Assembly: GCA_947492475.1 (NCBI GenBank)
Contig: CANLNM010000002.1
Coordinates: 496,001-560,000, forward strand
Direction of reading: 5' to 3'
DNA from: an uncultured Paracoccaceae bacterium
GTDB lineage: Bacteria; Pseudomonadota; Alphaproteobacteria; Rhodobacterales; Rhodobacteraceae
Length of the DNA: 64,000 bases
Made by a program: the position numbers and the translations under genes. A model generated the notes under the pieces. It made no database searches. It saw nothing but the letters and a program-made list of their open reading frames with translations, and had not been told where the DNA came from. Every line of letters begins with the position of its first letter. Positions within the stretch are counted from its first letter, which is position 1. Of the stretch, positions 47,471 through 57,384 are shown piece after piece.

Positions 47471-47966
47471 ACTGAAAAAGAACGCTCTATACAAGCGAAT
47501 GGCTGACGTTGAGATCGTTTTAAGATTCTTTGCCTTCCAAGACAAAGAAAAGATTTCTGGCTCTGTGAGAGTCATGTTGGACAATACAATGAAGAATTCT
47601 CGTCGCATTTCCCAAGATGAGATAGCGCTTCATCAAGATCAATTCATTTCAACGCTTTCATTGGCGACAGATGTTTTTGGAGATTCAGTTTTCTGCCTCC
47701 CACCCAATGATGACGGAAAACCAGGAAAACGTTCGAAGCCACTCTATGATGCTGAGATGATTGCGCTATTCAGGTTACTGGATAGACAGGAGGATATTCG
47801 ATCTGAACGGGACCAAGTAAAGGCAAAAGTCATGTCTCTGGCCATCCCAGGAAGCGAAACCTACGAGTTGATGGTCGGTCGAGGGAACACGGCAGGAACG
47901 ATTAAGGATCGTATTGACGCAGTCCAGAAGGTCATCATCGAAGTGATCGACAATGACCAGTCTTGA
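47463..47966 (+). pseudogene. C-terminal fragment of a DUF262-family protein
   Basis: The frame (open from 47433) matches the C-terminal half of DUF262 proteins: SDELKKNALYKRMADVEIVLRFFAF, a DNTMKN-type helix, and PLYDAEMIALFRLL near the end. The N-terminal ParB-like nucleotide-hydrolysing domain with its QR motif is missing; the transposase-like gene lies in its place. DUF262 proteins (GmrSD and relatives) are common in phage-defence systems. Its stop overlaps the HEPN gene by 14 bp, the usual coupled arrangement. Function is doubtful without the catalytic domain. Confidence 0.65.
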
Positions 47967-48737
47967 TACCCCGAAGACCCTCGCATCAACCTACTTGTCG
48001 GAACTCAGGGATACGGCTGAAATTCGTGGGATTTTCTCGGACATCCTTATAGGACGTAACGGAGAGCTCCGTGGATTTCTTTCATATGACCGAAATGTTG
48101 TTGATCGTTTGAATGATGCAGCAAGGCTTAAGACAACCGGGCCTGCAGCCCTCTATCGTGGGTTGATTGTTCAATCGGTGTCAGTATTTGAGAACTTCGT
48201 AAAGGAGTTGGCATCGGCTACAATCGCACTCAATGTTAACAGAGCAGGAAGATACTCATCTCTTAGTGATAAGTTTAGAAACCAACACGCGTATCACGCT
48301 GGTCAAGTCCTGACCCATGTCAACAAAGGGGTTCTTCCAGGACAAAAATTTGGTTTCTCTATTTTGATGAAGAACCTCGGAGACTGTTTTTCCGATCAAG
48401 ATAGCTTTGATGTAATGCCCGAAGTTTTTACATTGCTCATGGCAATGCCACTCCGGACAGATTGGAAAATCTATTCGAGAAATTGGATCTCCCTTCCCCG
48501 TTCAACCCAGGTGTTGGTGATACCAATGCAATGAAGAAGGTCCTCAACGAAACAAGGAAGGTTCCTGCTGCCAAGTTGGCAAGGGGCGAGCTGGAAAGTC
48601 TAATCAAGAAACGCAACACCATCGTCCACGGGGATTTAAGCCTCGACGTTCAACAATCAGATTTCCAAAATGCAGTTGATTTCTTGGAAACAATGATTGA
48701 GGCGCTTCACGAAGTTGTCTCGAAACAGTTTGTTTGA
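47953..48737 (+). pseudogene. HEPN-type (MAE_28990/RiboL-PSP-like) nuclease gene with a frameshift
   Basis: The first frame runs from ATG 47953 to about 48436 (MTSLDTPKTLASTYLSEL ... MPEVFTL); the matching sequence then continues one frame over, HGNATPDRLENLFEKLDL, to 48737. A single-base deletion near 48434-48437 explains the break. The C-terminal part holds the HEPN motif RNTIVH (R-x4-H) within LIKKRNTIVHGD. HEPN proteins are RNA-cutting toxins or defence nucleases and often sit next to DUF262 genes. Restored length would be about 261 residues. Confidence 0.7.
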
Positions 48738-48892
48738 AAATAGATACGTTGATTTTTCCAGGAACCTCAGACGCCTCGATTCTCAAGGTTTTTCTTGCTG
48801 AGCGTGTCGCCCGCGGCAGCGAGGATGACTCTGCGACCGCGGGAAATTTGTTGTTCTGTTTTGGGATATTATTTTCTGCGCATCTCAGAAAA

Positions 48893-48919
48893 TGACTCCC
48901 ACTATACGGAATGCGTCAC
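48893..48919 (-). repeat. Right terminal inverted repeat
   Basis: Reverse complement reads GTGACGCATTCCG-TATA-GTGGGAGTCA, 24 of 27 positions identical with the left end. Confidence 0.85.
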
Positions 48920-48926
48920 CCAAATC
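48920..48926. repeat. Target-site duplication, right copy
   Basis: CCAAATC directly after the right repeat, then GGGGCCCTTTTTT, the other arm of the split terminator. Confidence 0.8.
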
Positions 48927-48960
48927 GGGGCCCTTTTTTATTCCTAAATGTCGCCTTGCC

Positions 48961-50778
48961 TTAGCTGGCGCGGGACTGACGTTTACGCTCATGTGGGTCC
49001 AGGTACCGCTTGCGCAGACGGACAACATTTGGCGTGACCTCAACCAATTCATCGTCGTCGATATAGGCAATCGCCTCTTCGAGCGACATGGTGATGGGCG
49101 TGGTCAGACGCACGGCTTCGTCGGTGCCGGATGCGCGCACGTTGGTCAGCTTTTTGCCTTTCAACGGGTTCACTTCCAGATCGTTGTCACGTGAATGTTC
49201 ACCGATGATCATGCCGGTATAAACGTCGGCCTGCGCGCCAATGAACATCTTGCCGCGATCCTCAAGGTTCCACAGGGCAAAGGCCACGGATTGGCCGTTT
49301 TCCATGGAAATCAGCACACCGCGATGACGTCCGGGGATTTTACCTTTGTGGGGGGCCCAGTCGTGGAAAATCCGGTTCAACACGCCAGATCCGCGTGTAT
49401 CCGTCAGGAATTCCCCGTGATAGCCGATCAGACCGCGCGACGGCACATGGGCCACGATGCGGGTTTTGCCAGCGCCAGCGGGGCGCATTTCGACCAGATC
49501 GCCTTTGCGTGAACCGGTCAGTTTTTCGATCACGGTGCCGGAATATTCGTCATCCACATCGATGGTGACTTCTTCTATTGGCTCCATCCGTTCGCCATCG
49601 ATTTCCTGAAAAATCACGCGAGGACGCGAGATCGACAGTTCAAAACCTTCGCGACGCATGTTTTCGATCAAAACACCCATCTGCAATTCACCGCGACCCG
49701 CGACGTCAAAGGCTTCACCGCCTTCGGTGTCGGTCACTTTGATTGCGACGTTGACTTCGGCTTCTTTCATCAGGCGTTCACGGATCACGCGCGACTGAAC
49801 TTTTTTGCCATCCCGACCCGCAAGCGGCGAATCGTTGATGCCAAACATGACAGAAATGGTTGGTGGATCGATTGGTTGGGCAGGGATCGCCTCTTCGACG
49901 GCGACGTCACAGATCGTGTCGGCAACGGTTGCCTTGGTCATGCCTGCCAGCGACACGATATCGCCTGCCTCGGCCACGTCGATCGGGGCCTGCGCCAAAC
50001 CACGGAAGGCGAGGATTTTGGAGACGCGGAATTGTTCGATCTTGGTGCCGTCGCGCGACAAAGCCTTGACGGTTTCTCCCGCTTTCAATGTGCCGCTTTC
50101 GACGCGACCGGTCAGGATACGGCCGATAAACGGATCCGCGCCCAATGTTGTGGCCAACATGCGGAACGGCTCGGCACGGGCTTCGATCTGTTTGGGGGCC
50201 GGGACGTGATCAACGATTGTTTCAAACAATGCGGTCAGATCTTTGCGGGGACCATCCAGTTCTTTGTCACACCAGCCGGACCGGCCAGAGGCATAAAGAT
50301 GTGGAAAATCAAGCTGTTCATCCGTTGCGTCCAGTGACGCAAACAGGTCAAACACTTCGTCCAATGCGCGATCAGGTTCGCCATCAGGTTTGTCGACTTT
50401 GTTCACAACCACGATGGGGCGCAGGCCCAGACCCAGGGCCTTGGAGGTCACAAATTTGGTTTGTGGCATTGGACCTTCGGCAGCGTCGACCAGCAAAACA
50501 ACCCCGTCCACCATGGACAGAATGCGTTCAACTTCACCACCGAAATCGGCGTGACCGGGCGTATCAACGATGTTGATGCGCATGCCATTCCATTCGACGG
50601 ATGTCGCTTTAGCCAGAATTGTGATGCCGCGCTCACGTTCCAGATCGTTGCTGTCCATGGCCCGTTCGGCCACAGCTTGGTTTTCCCGGAACGCGCCGGA
50701 TTGTTTCAGTAGTTCGTCAACCAGCGTTGTTTTGCCGTGGTCAACGTGTGCGATAATCGCAATATTACGCATGTCCAT
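48961..50778 (-). CDS. typA: Translational GTPase TypA/BipA
   Basis: 605 residues from ATG 50778 ([19 protein letters not shown]). Five-domain EF-G-like GTPase: G1 [10 protein letters not shown]3 DTPGHADF, G4 NKVDKPDG. C-terminal segments [10 protein letters not shown] and [18 protein letters not shown] are typical of BipA. It acts on ribosome assembly and stress adaptation. Its natural terminator downstream was broken by the mobile element, although a T-run-bearing arm remains. Confidence 0.97.
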   Translation of the reverse strand: MDMRNIAIIAHVDHGKTTLVDELLKQSGAFRENQAVAERAMDSNDLERERGITILAKATSVEWNGMRINIVDTPGHADFGGEVERILSMVDGVVLLVDAAEGPMPQTKFVTSKALGLGLRPIVVVNKVDKPDGEPDRALDEVFDLFASLDATDEQLDFPHLYASGRSGWCDKELDGPRKDLTALFETIVDHVPAPKQIEARAEPFRMLATTLGADPFIGRILTGRVESGTLKAGETVKALSRDGTKIEQFRVSKILAFRGLAQAPIDVAEAGDIVSLAGMTKATVADTICDVAVEEAIPAQPIDPPTISVMFGINDSPLAGRDGKKVQSRVIRERLMKEAEVNVAIKVTDTEGGEAFDVAGRGELQMGVLIENMRREGFELSISRPRVIFQEIDGERMEPIEEVTIDVDDEYSGTVIEKLTGSRKGDLVEMRPAGAGKTRIVAHVPSRGLIGYHGEFLTDTRGSGVLNRIFHDWAPHKGKIPGRHRGVLISMENGQSVAFALWNLEDRGKMFIGAQADVYTGMIIGEHSRDNDLEVNPLKGKKLTNVRASGTDEAVRLTTPITMSLEEAIAYIDDDELVEVTPNVVRLRKRYLDPHERKRQSRAS

Positions 50779-50912
50779 TGGGATGCCCTTCTCGAAGCTT
50801 GCGCCGCCCATACAATGCAGGCGCAGAAAAGGCTAGGGGAGGATGGGTGTTTTCCCCGCTTTAACCAAGTCTGTCGTAAATGGCCCCGATTTGGGGGGGG
50901 TGTGATTGGGGA

Positions 50913-51242
50913 TTAATGGGTTGTGCTGTTTGAAAACAAATGGATCACGGCGATGCCTGCCACGATCATCACCAGCCCCAAAATGGCCGCCAGATCGAGC
51001 TTTTGATTGAAAACAACCACGCCGATGGCTGCGATCAAAACGATGCCCAATCCCGACCAGAGGGCATAAACGATGCCAACCGGCATGAATTTCAGCGTCA
51101 TGCCCAACAAATAGAACGCCAACCCATAGGCAATCACAACCACGATACTGGGCCCTATCCGGGTGAATTGTTGGCTGGCCTGAAGCGCGGTTGTGCCAAT
51201 GGTTTCCGCGACAACAGCAAAGAAAAGCAAGATATAAGGCAT
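50913..51242 (-). CDS. Small multidrug resistance (SMR) efflux protein
   Basis: 109 residues, four membrane helices, EmrE-like. The essential membrane Glu is in AVVAETIGTTAL (near residue 13) and the aromatic motif is YALWSGLGIVLIA. Exports cationic drugs in exchange for protons as an antiparallel dimer. The start is ATG 51242; a GTG two codons earlier is possible. It lies 12 bp after the Lrp gene stop, so it may be under its control. Confidence 0.9.
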   Translation of the reverse strand: MPYILLFFAVVAETIGTTALQASQQFTRIGPSIVVVIAYGLAFYLLGMTLKFMPVGIVYALWSGLGIVLIAAIGVVVFNQKLDLAAILGLVMIVAGIAVIHLFSNSTTH

Positions 51243-51254
51243 GGGCACAATCCG

Positions 51255-51713
51255 TTACAAAGGAAGTTCGGTCGTGTCTTTGAGCTCTTCCATCACAAAG
51301 CTGGCGGACACGTCAGACATATCAATTTTTTCGATCAATTGCTGGTATAAACGGTCATAATCGGCCACATCAGCGACACGGGCCATGATCAAATAATCCA
51401 GATCTCCGGTCATGCGATAGGCCCCTTGGATTTCAGGAATGGTGCGCACCGCGCGGGCAAAATCGCGCAACCATGCGGCGTCATGCCGGGCGGCGTGGAT
51501 TTGAATGCAAACGGACAATCCCAACCCCAAAGCGGCCGCATCCAGCAAAGCGACCCGTTTACGGATCATTCCAGAGGCTTCTAATGCTTTGATCCGACGC
51601 CAGCACGCATTGCGCGACAGGCCCACAACGTCGCCCAGTGATTCCAGACTTTGATCGGCGTCACGTTGTAGTTGCTGCAGGATTTGTCGGTCTATGGTGT
51701 CAATGTTGCTCAT
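51255..51713 (-). CDS. Lrp/AsnC-family regulator (second copy)
   Basis: 152 residues; helix-turn-helix at 4-54 (DTIDRQILQQLQRDADQSLESLGDVVGLSRNACWRRIKAL) and RAM domain (IQGAYRMTGDLDYLIMARV). Distinct in sequence from the Lrp at 24.5 kb. Upstream of the SMR exporter on the same strand and divergent from the DUF6356 and amidotransferase genes. Confidence 0.92.
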   Translation of the reverse strand: MSNIDTIDRQILQQLQRDADQSLESLGDVVGLSRNACWRRIKALEASGMIRKRVALLDAAALGLGLSVCIQIHAARHDAAWLRDFARAVRTIPEIQGAYRMTGDLDYLIMARVADVADYDRLYQQLIEKIDMSDVSASFVMEELKDTTELPL

Positions 51714-51835
51714 ATTTCAAACTTATGTGGAAAATTTCCCAATTTCAATCTTGAATGATTGATCTTTGGGATCGCTTTGCAGGGTGGCTGCGGCAAACTG
51801 GGATCAGCATCACATATGACCCAAGGAACAGCCCC

Positions 51836-52042
51836 ATGATGAACCGCATTTTTCTGGACCATCCCCGCGCCGTCGATGAAAGCTATCTGCAACATGCATG
51901 GTTCGCGGCAAAGTTTTCGTTCTGGCTGTTTGCCGCGGCGTTTGCCGCCTTGATCCATGCATTTGTGCCTGCCGCATGTGAAAAAACCGCCAGCCGGATC
52001 ACGGCGCGGCTTTATGCCAAAACCCATAATCGGGGTCAGTAA
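51836..52042 (+). CDS. DUF6356 family protein
   Basis: 68 residues from ATG 51836 (an ATG also at 51839). NRIFLDHPRAVDESYLQHAWFA is the conserved start of this short family; one membrane helix follows (FWLFAAAFAALIHAFVPAA), then a basic tail. Function unknown. The amidotransferase gene starts 12 bp downstream. Confidence 0.8.
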   Translation: MMNRIFLDHPRAVDESYLQHAWFAAKFSFWLFAAAFAALIHAFVPAACEKTASRITARLYAKTHNRGQ

Positions 52043-52054
52043 AGGGATAGATCC

Positions 52055-52855
52055 ATGTGCCGATGGGCGGCCTATCTGGGCCAAGACATTTACCTGTCGG
52101 ATGTGTTGGTCGCACCGGCACATTCCTTGATCGCACAATCGCGCGCAGCGTCGGAATGTAAAACTGCTACCAATGCGGATGGGTTTGGCATTGCGTGGTA
52201 TGGGGATCGTCCGGATCCGGGCCTATTTCGCGATGTGTTGCCGGCTTGGTCGGATCCAAACCTGCAATCGCTGGCTCATCAGGTGAAATCGGGGCTGTTT
52301 TTGGCCCATGTGCGCGCCTCAACCGGGACGGCCACCAGCCGGAACAACTGCCACCCCTTTGTCTGTGGCGGTCTGAGCTTTATGCATAATGGTCAGATTG
52401 GCGGCTTTGATGCTTTGCGAAAATCAGCGGATATGCTGATCCCCGATGCGCTATATGGCGATCGAAAAGGCGCCACCGATAGCGAAGCGCTGTTTTTGGT
52501 GGCCGTGGGAATGGGATTGCAGACCGCGCCGTTGGCGGCGATGGAACAAGCCGTCGCAACCTTTGAGCATCTTTCAAAAACCCATGGCGCTGCCCCACAT
52601 ATCCGGCTCGCTGCGGCGTTTTCAGATGGCAAACGGCTGTTTGCTGTGCGCTATTCATCAGACGCGATTGCCCCGACATTGTATTACCGTTGGAGCGAAA
52701 GTCGTCGGGGATGGGCCGTGGTGTCAGAGCCGCTGGAACAGGAAAGCGGCTGGATCGAAGTGCCCGCCGGGTCGTTCTGTGTCTTTGAGGGTGAAAACGT
52801 TGAAATTCAACCGTTTAGACCTATTTTGCAATATAGCGATCCCGTCGGTGATTGA
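52055..52855 (+). CDS. Class II glutamine amidotransferase
   Basis: 266 residues beginning MCRWAAYLG, where Cys2 is the N-terminal nucleophile after Met removal. Further glutaminase signatures are AHVRASTGTATSRNNCHPF and MHNGQIGGF. Resembles YafJ and EgtC-type amidohydrolases that cleave gamma-glutamyl bonds; no ergothioneine genes lie nearby, so the substrate is open. The 3' end overlaps the convergent YitT gene by 35 bp. Confidence 0.9.
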   Translation: MCRWAAYLGQDIYLSDVLVAPAHSLIAQSRAASECKTATNADGFGIAWYGDRPDPGLFRDVLPAWSDPNLQSLAHQVKSGLFLAHVRASTGTATSRNNCHPFVCGGLSFMHNGQIGGFDALRKSADMLIPDALYGDRKGATDSEALFLVAVGMGLQTAPLAAMEQAVATFEHLSKTHGAAPHIRLAAAFSDGKRLFAVRYSSDAIAPTLYYRWSESRRGWAVVSEPLEQESGWIEVPAGSFCVFEGENVEIQPFRPILQYSDPVGD

Positions 52856-53438
52856 GGGTAATCACCATGTTCAGGATCACCGCGCCCAGCAGTGACCATG
52901 CGACCATTTCCCACGGAAACAACACAAACGCCAAGGCAAACACCATCGCATCAAACCCCAGCTGCACATGGCCAGCTTTGATGTTGCGGGTGTCCTGCAG
53001 ATACATCGCAATCACGCCAATGCCGCCCAATGTTGCCCCATGTCGAAACAGGATCAACAGCCCCGCGCCCCCGGTGATGCCTGTCAAAATGGCGGCCAAT
53101 CCGGGATGCAGATAGCTGATCAGGAACACATGTGGAACAAGTGTGGTCAGAACCGACAGCAACGCAACCGCGCAGAATGTTTTGATCGTGAACGCCCAGC
53201 CCATGCGGCGGATCGCCAGCCAATAAAACGGCAAGTTCAGCACAAAGAAGATCAGACCGAACGATGTGCCCGTCGCGTAGGACCCTACCAAGGACAGGCC
53301 CGCGATTTGGCCGGTGATCAATCCACCCGCGCGCATCAGATGCACGGTCAGCGCCATCAAAACAGCACCAGTGACGACACCCAGAATGTCTTCGATCAGG
53401 GAATGGCGGGTCGGGGTTGCGGGTTCAAGCAGGGTCAT
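52821..53438 (-). CDS. YitT-family membrane protein
   Basis: 205 residues with five to six membrane helices. GGLITGQIAGLSLVGSYATG near residue 38 and HGATLGGIGVIAMYLQD near residue 133 are conserved in YitT/DUF161-type membrane proteins. No substrate known. Single gene, overlapping the amidotransferase at its 3' end. Confidence 0.88.
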   Translation of the reverse strand: MTLLEPATPTRHSLIEDILGVVTGAVLMALTVHLMRAGGLITGQIAGLSLVGSYATGTSFGLIFFVLNLPFYWLAIRRMGWAFTIKTFCAVALLSVLTTLVPHVFLISYLHPGLAAILTGITGGAGLLILFRHGATLGGIGVIAMYLQDTRNIKAGHVQLGFDAMVFALAFVLFPWEMVAWSLLGAVILNMVITLNHRRDRYIAK

Positions 53439-53539
53439 CGTGTTTGCCTATGGCGCAATCATGAAAAGGGCCAGTCAGAAAGGAATGTGACGGTCATCAA
53501 GGGGCAAAGGGCCGCAGGATTGGGCCCTTTGCACAGTAT

Positions 53540-54754
53540 TTACGCCGCCAAAGCCGCGTTCAGGTTTTCTTCGATTTTTTCGAGGAACCCCATCGTGGTC
53601 AGCCATTTCTGATCCGGACCGACCAGCAGGGCCAGATCCTTGGTCATAAAGCCGCTTTCGACCGTATCAACGATGACTTTTTCCAAAGTATCGGCAAAAT
53701 TCATCAACTGGTCATTGTCGTCCAGCTTGGCGCGGTGTTTCAGCCCACCGGTCCATGCAAAAATCGATGCGATCGAATTGGTCGACGTGGCCTGACCCGC
53801 CTGATGTTGGCGATAGTGACGGGTCACAGTGCCATGGGCGGCCTCGGCTTCGACGATTTTGCCGTCTGGCGTCATCAGCTGTGATGTCATCAAACCAAGC
53901 GAGCCAAAGCCCTGCGCAACAGTGTCGGATTGCACGTCGCCATCATAGTTTTTACAGGCCCAGACAAAACCGCCATTCCATTTCATCGCGCAGGCGACCA
54001 TGTCGTCGATCAGGCGGTGTTCATAGGTGATCCCGGCTTCTTTGAATTTGTCGGCAAATTCGGCATCAAACACCTCTTGGAACAGGATCAGAAACTGACC
54101 GTCATATTGTTTGAGGATGGTGTTTTTAGTCGACAGATAGACCGGCCAACCCAGCGACAATCCGTAATTGAACGAGGCGCGCGCAAAATCGCGGATGGAA
54201 TCATCCAGATTATACATGCCCATAAACACACCGGATTTGGGCGCTTGGAACACTTCGCGTTCATCCACGGTGCCGTCTTCGCCAACAAATTTCATCGTCA
54301 GCGTGCCGGGGCCGTCAAATTTCATATCCGTGGCGCGATATTGATCACCATAGGCATGGCGGCCGATCACAATCGGTTTGGTCCAGCCCGGTACCAGACG
54401 TGGCACATTGGAACAGATGATGGGCTGGCGGAACACAACGCCGCCCAGAATGTTGCGGATCGTCCCATTGGGGGACCGCCACATTTTTTTCAGGCCAAAT
54501 TCCTCAACGCGGGCCTCATCGGGGGTGATGGTCGCACATTTGACGGCCACACCGATTTCTTTTGTCTTTTCAGCGGCATCGATTGTGATTTGGTCATCGG
54601 TTGCATCGCGCGATTCAATGCCCAGATCGTAATAGAGCAGGTCAATATCCAGATAGGGCAGGATCAGTTTGTCTTTAATGAACTGCCAGATGATGCGGGT
54701 CATCTCGTCGCCGTCCATTTCAACGATGGGGTTCGCTACCTTGATTTTCGTCAT
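53540..54754 (-). CDS. icd: NADP-dependent isocitrate dehydrogenase
   Basis: 404 residues, the homodimeric eukaryote-like type. [28 protein letters not shown] and the metal-binding [21 protein letters not shown] region are present; [28 protein letters not shown] carries the NADP contacts. Oxidises isocitrate to 2-oxoglutarate in the TCA cycle. Single gene with its own upstream region. Confidence 0.97.
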   Translation of the reverse strand: MTKIKVANPIVEMDGDEMTRIIWQFIKDKLILPYLDIDLLYYDLGIESRDATDDQITIDAAEKTKEIGVAVKCATITPDEARVEEFGLKKMWRSPNGTIRNILGGVVFRQPIICSNVPRLVPGWTKPIVIGRHAYGDQYRATDMKFDGPGTLTMKFVGEDGTVDEREVFQAPKSGVFMGMYNLDDSIRDFARASFNYGLSLGWPVYLSTKNTILKQYDGQFLILFQEVFDAEFADKFKEAGITYEHRLIDDMVACAMKWNGGFVWACKNYDGDVQSDTVAQGFGSLGLMTSQLMTPDGKIVEAEAAHGTVTRHYRQHQAGQATSTNSIASIFAWTGGLKHRAKLDDNDQLMNFADTLEKVIVDTVESGFMTKDLALLVGPDQKWLTTMGFLEKIEENLNAALAA

Positions 54755-54862
54755 GGGGATTCCCTTTTTGCGTTCGGATTACGCGCCAAATATCGCAAAT
54801 CAGCCGCCATGTGAAGCGTTGTATGCAATTGTATACGAATTAAGTGATCTCAGATCGCAGCG

Positions 54863-54888
54863 CGGGGGAACACCGCGATGTTCCCCCG
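54863..54888. terminator. Hairpin between icd and the SDR gene
   Basis: CGGGGGAACA (54863-54872) pairs with TGTTCCCCCG (54879-54888); a perfect 10-bp stem, 15 bp after the SDR stop. Probably ends the SDR transcript, though T-runs are weak. Confidence 0.6.
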
Positions 54889-54903
54889 AATTATATCCCG
54901 GTT

Positions 54904-55782
54904 TTATGCGTCGGGCGTGGTTAAAAAACGGTTGATGACCGCTTGGTTTTGCAGATGCCCATCTGGGTCAGCCTGTGTCTTCAACGCACAGAATTTTTCA
55001 CCCCAATCCGAGGTGCGCAGGCGAATAGGGGGCGTGTCGGATAGGGCGCAATTCAGCACGACTTCTGCCACTTCATCCACGGTTTGATACAGGCCTGCCT
55101 CTTCGGCGCGGCTTTGGGCACCGCTGACATAGGCCTGCAAAACGGGCAGATATTCGTCATCCAGCATGCCGCCGGTATCCATAACCTGTTTCAAGGCACG
55201 ATCGGCAAATTCAGACCGAATGCCGCCGGGCTGAACGGTTGTGAAATGCAGACCAAATGTCGATCCAACATAAGTCGCAAGGCTTTCGGTGAAGCCTTCG
55301 ACGGCAAATTTAGCGGCGCAGTAGATTTCGTTGAACGGCTGGCCAACCAGACCACCAACGGACGAAATGTTGATCACATGACCTGCACGTGCAGCCCGCA
55401 TATGCGGCAGGGCTGCGCGGGTGGTGCGCACCACACCGGTAAAGTTAACATCCATGACGTCCTGAATGGTTTTGATGTCTGTTTGCTCAATGTTGCGTAC
55501 AAACCCAGACCCGGCATTGTTGACCAGAACATCAATTTTTCCAGTTTTCTCAATGATCTGCGCAATCGCATTTTCAACGCTTGAATCGTCTTGCACATCC
55601 AGCTGCACGATGTCTGCGCTGACACCAGCATCTGATAATGCGGCGTTTAATTTGTCCGCCTTGGCCGGGTTGCGCATGGTTGCAAAGGTGCGAAACCCTG
55701 CCTTGGCGGCCTGTACTGCAATGGCGAGCCCAAGCCCGGTGGAAGCGCCGGTAACAACAAAGGTTTTATCTGTAGATGACAT
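54904..55782 (-). CDS. Short-chain dehydrogenase/reductase
   Basis: 292 residues from ATG 55782. NAD(P)-binding TGASTGLGLA near residue 12, NNAGSG near 88 and the catalytic YCAAK near 157 define a classical SDR. C-terminal extension of about 40 residues. Substrate unknown; single gene. Confidence 0.9.
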   Translation of the reverse strand: MSSTDKTFVVTGASTGLGLAIAVQAAKAGFRTFATMRNPAKADKLNAALSDAGVSADIVQLDVQDDSSVENAIAQIIEKTGKIDVLVNNAGSGFVRNIEQTDIKTIQDVMDVNFTGVVRTTRAALPHMRAARAGHVINISSVGGLVGQPFNEIYCAAKFAVEGFTESLATYVGSTFGLHFTTVQPGGIRSEFADRALKQVMDTGGMLDDEYLPVLQAYVSGAQSRAEEAGLYQTVDEVAEVVLNCALSDTPPIRLRTSDWGEKFCALKTQADPDGHLQNQAVINRFLTTPDA

Positions 55783-55848
55783 GTTTGATCTTTCTGTCCT
55801 GTTTCCGGGACAGAGGTAAAACAATTTTCAAAAAGTACAATTGTTTTT

Positions 55849-56445
55849 TTACTTTTTGAGAGGGCCGGGCCTGTTTTGGGCAAACCACAGGTCAATTCGG
55901 GTCTTTAAGGCGTCCCAAATGGCGGGGGCCCCATGGCGCACTTTGACACCGACGCGCGTTTCAAGCTGATCCGGGGTGACGTTATATTCTGGCCACGTGC
56001 CGCCATCGGTTTCCAGATTGGAAATCACCGGCTGTACGCGATCAATGGATTTGGCAAAGACGGCATCATCGGATTGCGCGGCTTCGAATTCTTCCCAGAG
56101 GGCGCGGAATTCGGCGTTTTGATCCGCAGGCAAAAGCCCAAAAATCCGATCCGCAGCTTTTTGTTCGATGGCGGCCTGATGATCCGCATCCACAGCGCCA
56201 TGAATAGGGGTGTCACCGGCATCGATTTCAACCAAATCATGCAGCAACAGCATTTTGATCACGCGGTCCACATTCACCGGGCGGGTCGCATGTTCGGCCA
56301 TTACCAACGCATAGAGCGCGATGTGCCAGCTGTGTTCAGCCGTGTTTTCGCGGCGTGATTTATCGCAAAGCTTGGTGGCGCGCAGAACCGATTTCAGCCT
56401 GTCGGCCTCAATCAAAAAGGCCAGTTGGGCTGAAATGCGATCCAT
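55849..56445 (-). CDS. HD-domain phosphohydrolase (YfbR-like)
   Basis: 198 residues. Metal site residues are in NTAEHSWHIALYALVMAEH (His near 38) and LLLHDLVEIDAGDTP (HD near 70), as in 5'-deoxynucleotidases of the YfbR type. Likely removes phosphate from nucleotides. Downstream of a small gene and a hydrolase in a three-gene set, with 3 bp between it and the small gene. Confidence 0.9.
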   Translation of the reverse strand: MDRISAQLAFLIEADRLKSVLRATKLCDKSRRENTAEHSWHIALYALVMAEHATRPVNVDRVIKMLLLHDLVEIDAGDTPIHGAVDADHQAAIEQKAADRIFGLLPADQNAEFRALWEEFEAAQSDDAVFAKSIDRVQPVISNLETDGGTWPEYNVTPDQLETRVGVKVRHGAPAIWDALKTRIDLWFAQNRPGPLKK

Positions 56446-56448
56446 ATG

Positions 56449-56676
56449 CTAATCCTGCGTTGCGGCCAGAGATTTGGCGCGGGCGTTCAGGAAATCGTGG
56501 GCCTTGCGAGCAGCAAGACGCATTCTGATTTCGGTCAAAAAGGCTTCTTCTAGGGATTGAGACGACGCTGCGAGCACTTCGCCAATCTCAACATATAGGC
56601 GGTCCTGGCCTGTGGCGTCCTGAACTTTCAGAACCTCCAGCGCCAGATCCGCCGCAAGTGTATCAAGCGTGCTCAT
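56449..56676 (-). CDS. Small hypothetical protein
   Basis: 75 residues, largely helical and mildly acidic (MSTLDTLAADLALEVLKVQDATG), with no membrane segment. Its ATG overlaps the upstream hydrolase stop by one base (TAATG) and it lies 3 bp before the HD gene, so it is translated from the same message. No family recognised. Confidence 0.75.
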   Translation of the reverse strand: MSTLDTLAADLALEVLKVQDATGQDRLYVEIGEVLAASSQSLEEAFLTEIRMRLAARKAHDFLNARAKSLAATQD

Positions 56677-57329
56677 TACCGGGTGTTTTCCGTCAGGCGG
56701 CGGCGCACATAGCCTGTTACGCTGTCGATCATCCCATCCATATAAGGATCCTCAAAGAAGTGGCCTGCGCCGTCGACTTCTTCGTGGGTGATGGTGATGC
56801 CTTTTTGTTCGTGCAGCTTGTTCACCAAATTGGTGGTGTCCTGCGGCGGGGCCACGCGGTCGGCAGATCCGTTGATCATCAGACCAGAGGACGGGCAGGG
56901 CGCCAAGAAGCTGAAATCATACATATTGGCCGGGGGCGAGACGCTGATGAAACCGGTGATTTCCGGGCGACGCATCAGCAATTGCATCCCGATCCAAGCC
57001 CCAAACGAAAAGCCAGCAACCCAGCAATGTTTGGAATTTGTGTTCATGGATTGCAGGTAGTCCAGCGCAGATGCCGCATCAGACAATTCGCCAACACCCT
57101 GATCGTATTCGCCCTGTGACCGGCCAACGCCGCGGAAATTAAACCGCAATACAGTGAAGCCCATATTATAGAACGCATAGTGCAGATTATAGACGACGCG
57201 ATTGTTCATCGTGCCGCCAAACTGCGGATGCGGATGCAAAACAATGGCAATGGGCGCATCACGATCCTTTTGTGGATGGTAGCGGCCTTCGAGCCGACCC
57301 TCTGGGCCGGGAAAGATGACTTCGGGCAT
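56676..57329 (-). CDS. Serine alpha/beta hydrolase
   Basis: 217 residues from ATG 57329 (MPEVIFPGPEG). HPHPQFGGTMNN is the oxyanion region near residue 30, GFSFGAW near 105 carries the nucleophile Ser, NGSADRVAPP near 152 gives the Asp, and GAGHFFED near 187 the His. Resembles the short hydrolase group COG2945. First of a three-gene operon with the small protein and HD protein; its promoter region shares the Irr-like box with iscR. Confidence 0.88.
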   Translation of the reverse strand: MPEVIFPGPEGRLEGRYHPQKDRDAPIAIVLHPHPQFGGTMNNRVVYNLHYAFYNMGFTVLRFNFRGVGRSQGEYDQGVGELSDAASALDYLQSMNTNSKHCWVAGFSFGAWIGMQLLMRRPEITGFISVSPPANMYDFSFLAPCPSSGLMINGSADRVAPPQDTTNLVNKLHEQKGITITHEEVDGAGHFFEDPYMDGMIDSVTGYVRRRLTENTR

Positions 57330-57384
57330 TTTGGCGTCCCTGATTAGGAGGGTGCCGACATGTTGACGAAAACACTCAGGCACC

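Larger units (their letters stand above)
45351..48919. mobile_element. 3.57-kb element with terminal inverted repeats and target duplication
   Basis: The element starts GTGACGCATTCCG and its other end is the reverse complement; the 27-bp terminal repeats agree at 24 positions. It is flanked by an exact 7-bp direct repeat CCAAATC. Contents: a terminator hairpin near the left end, a zinc-finger transposase-like gene with an amber codon, the C-terminal part of a DUF262 gene and a frameshifted HEPN-type gene, all plus strand. The interior is more A/T-rich, with AGA codons rare in the neighbours. I cannot name the transposon family. Clean target duplication suggests recent arrival, yet all genes look damaged. 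Confidence 0.85.

Noticed and set aside
53930-54814. 294-residue open frame antisense to icd
   Set aside because: Shadow frame opposite a highly conserved gene.
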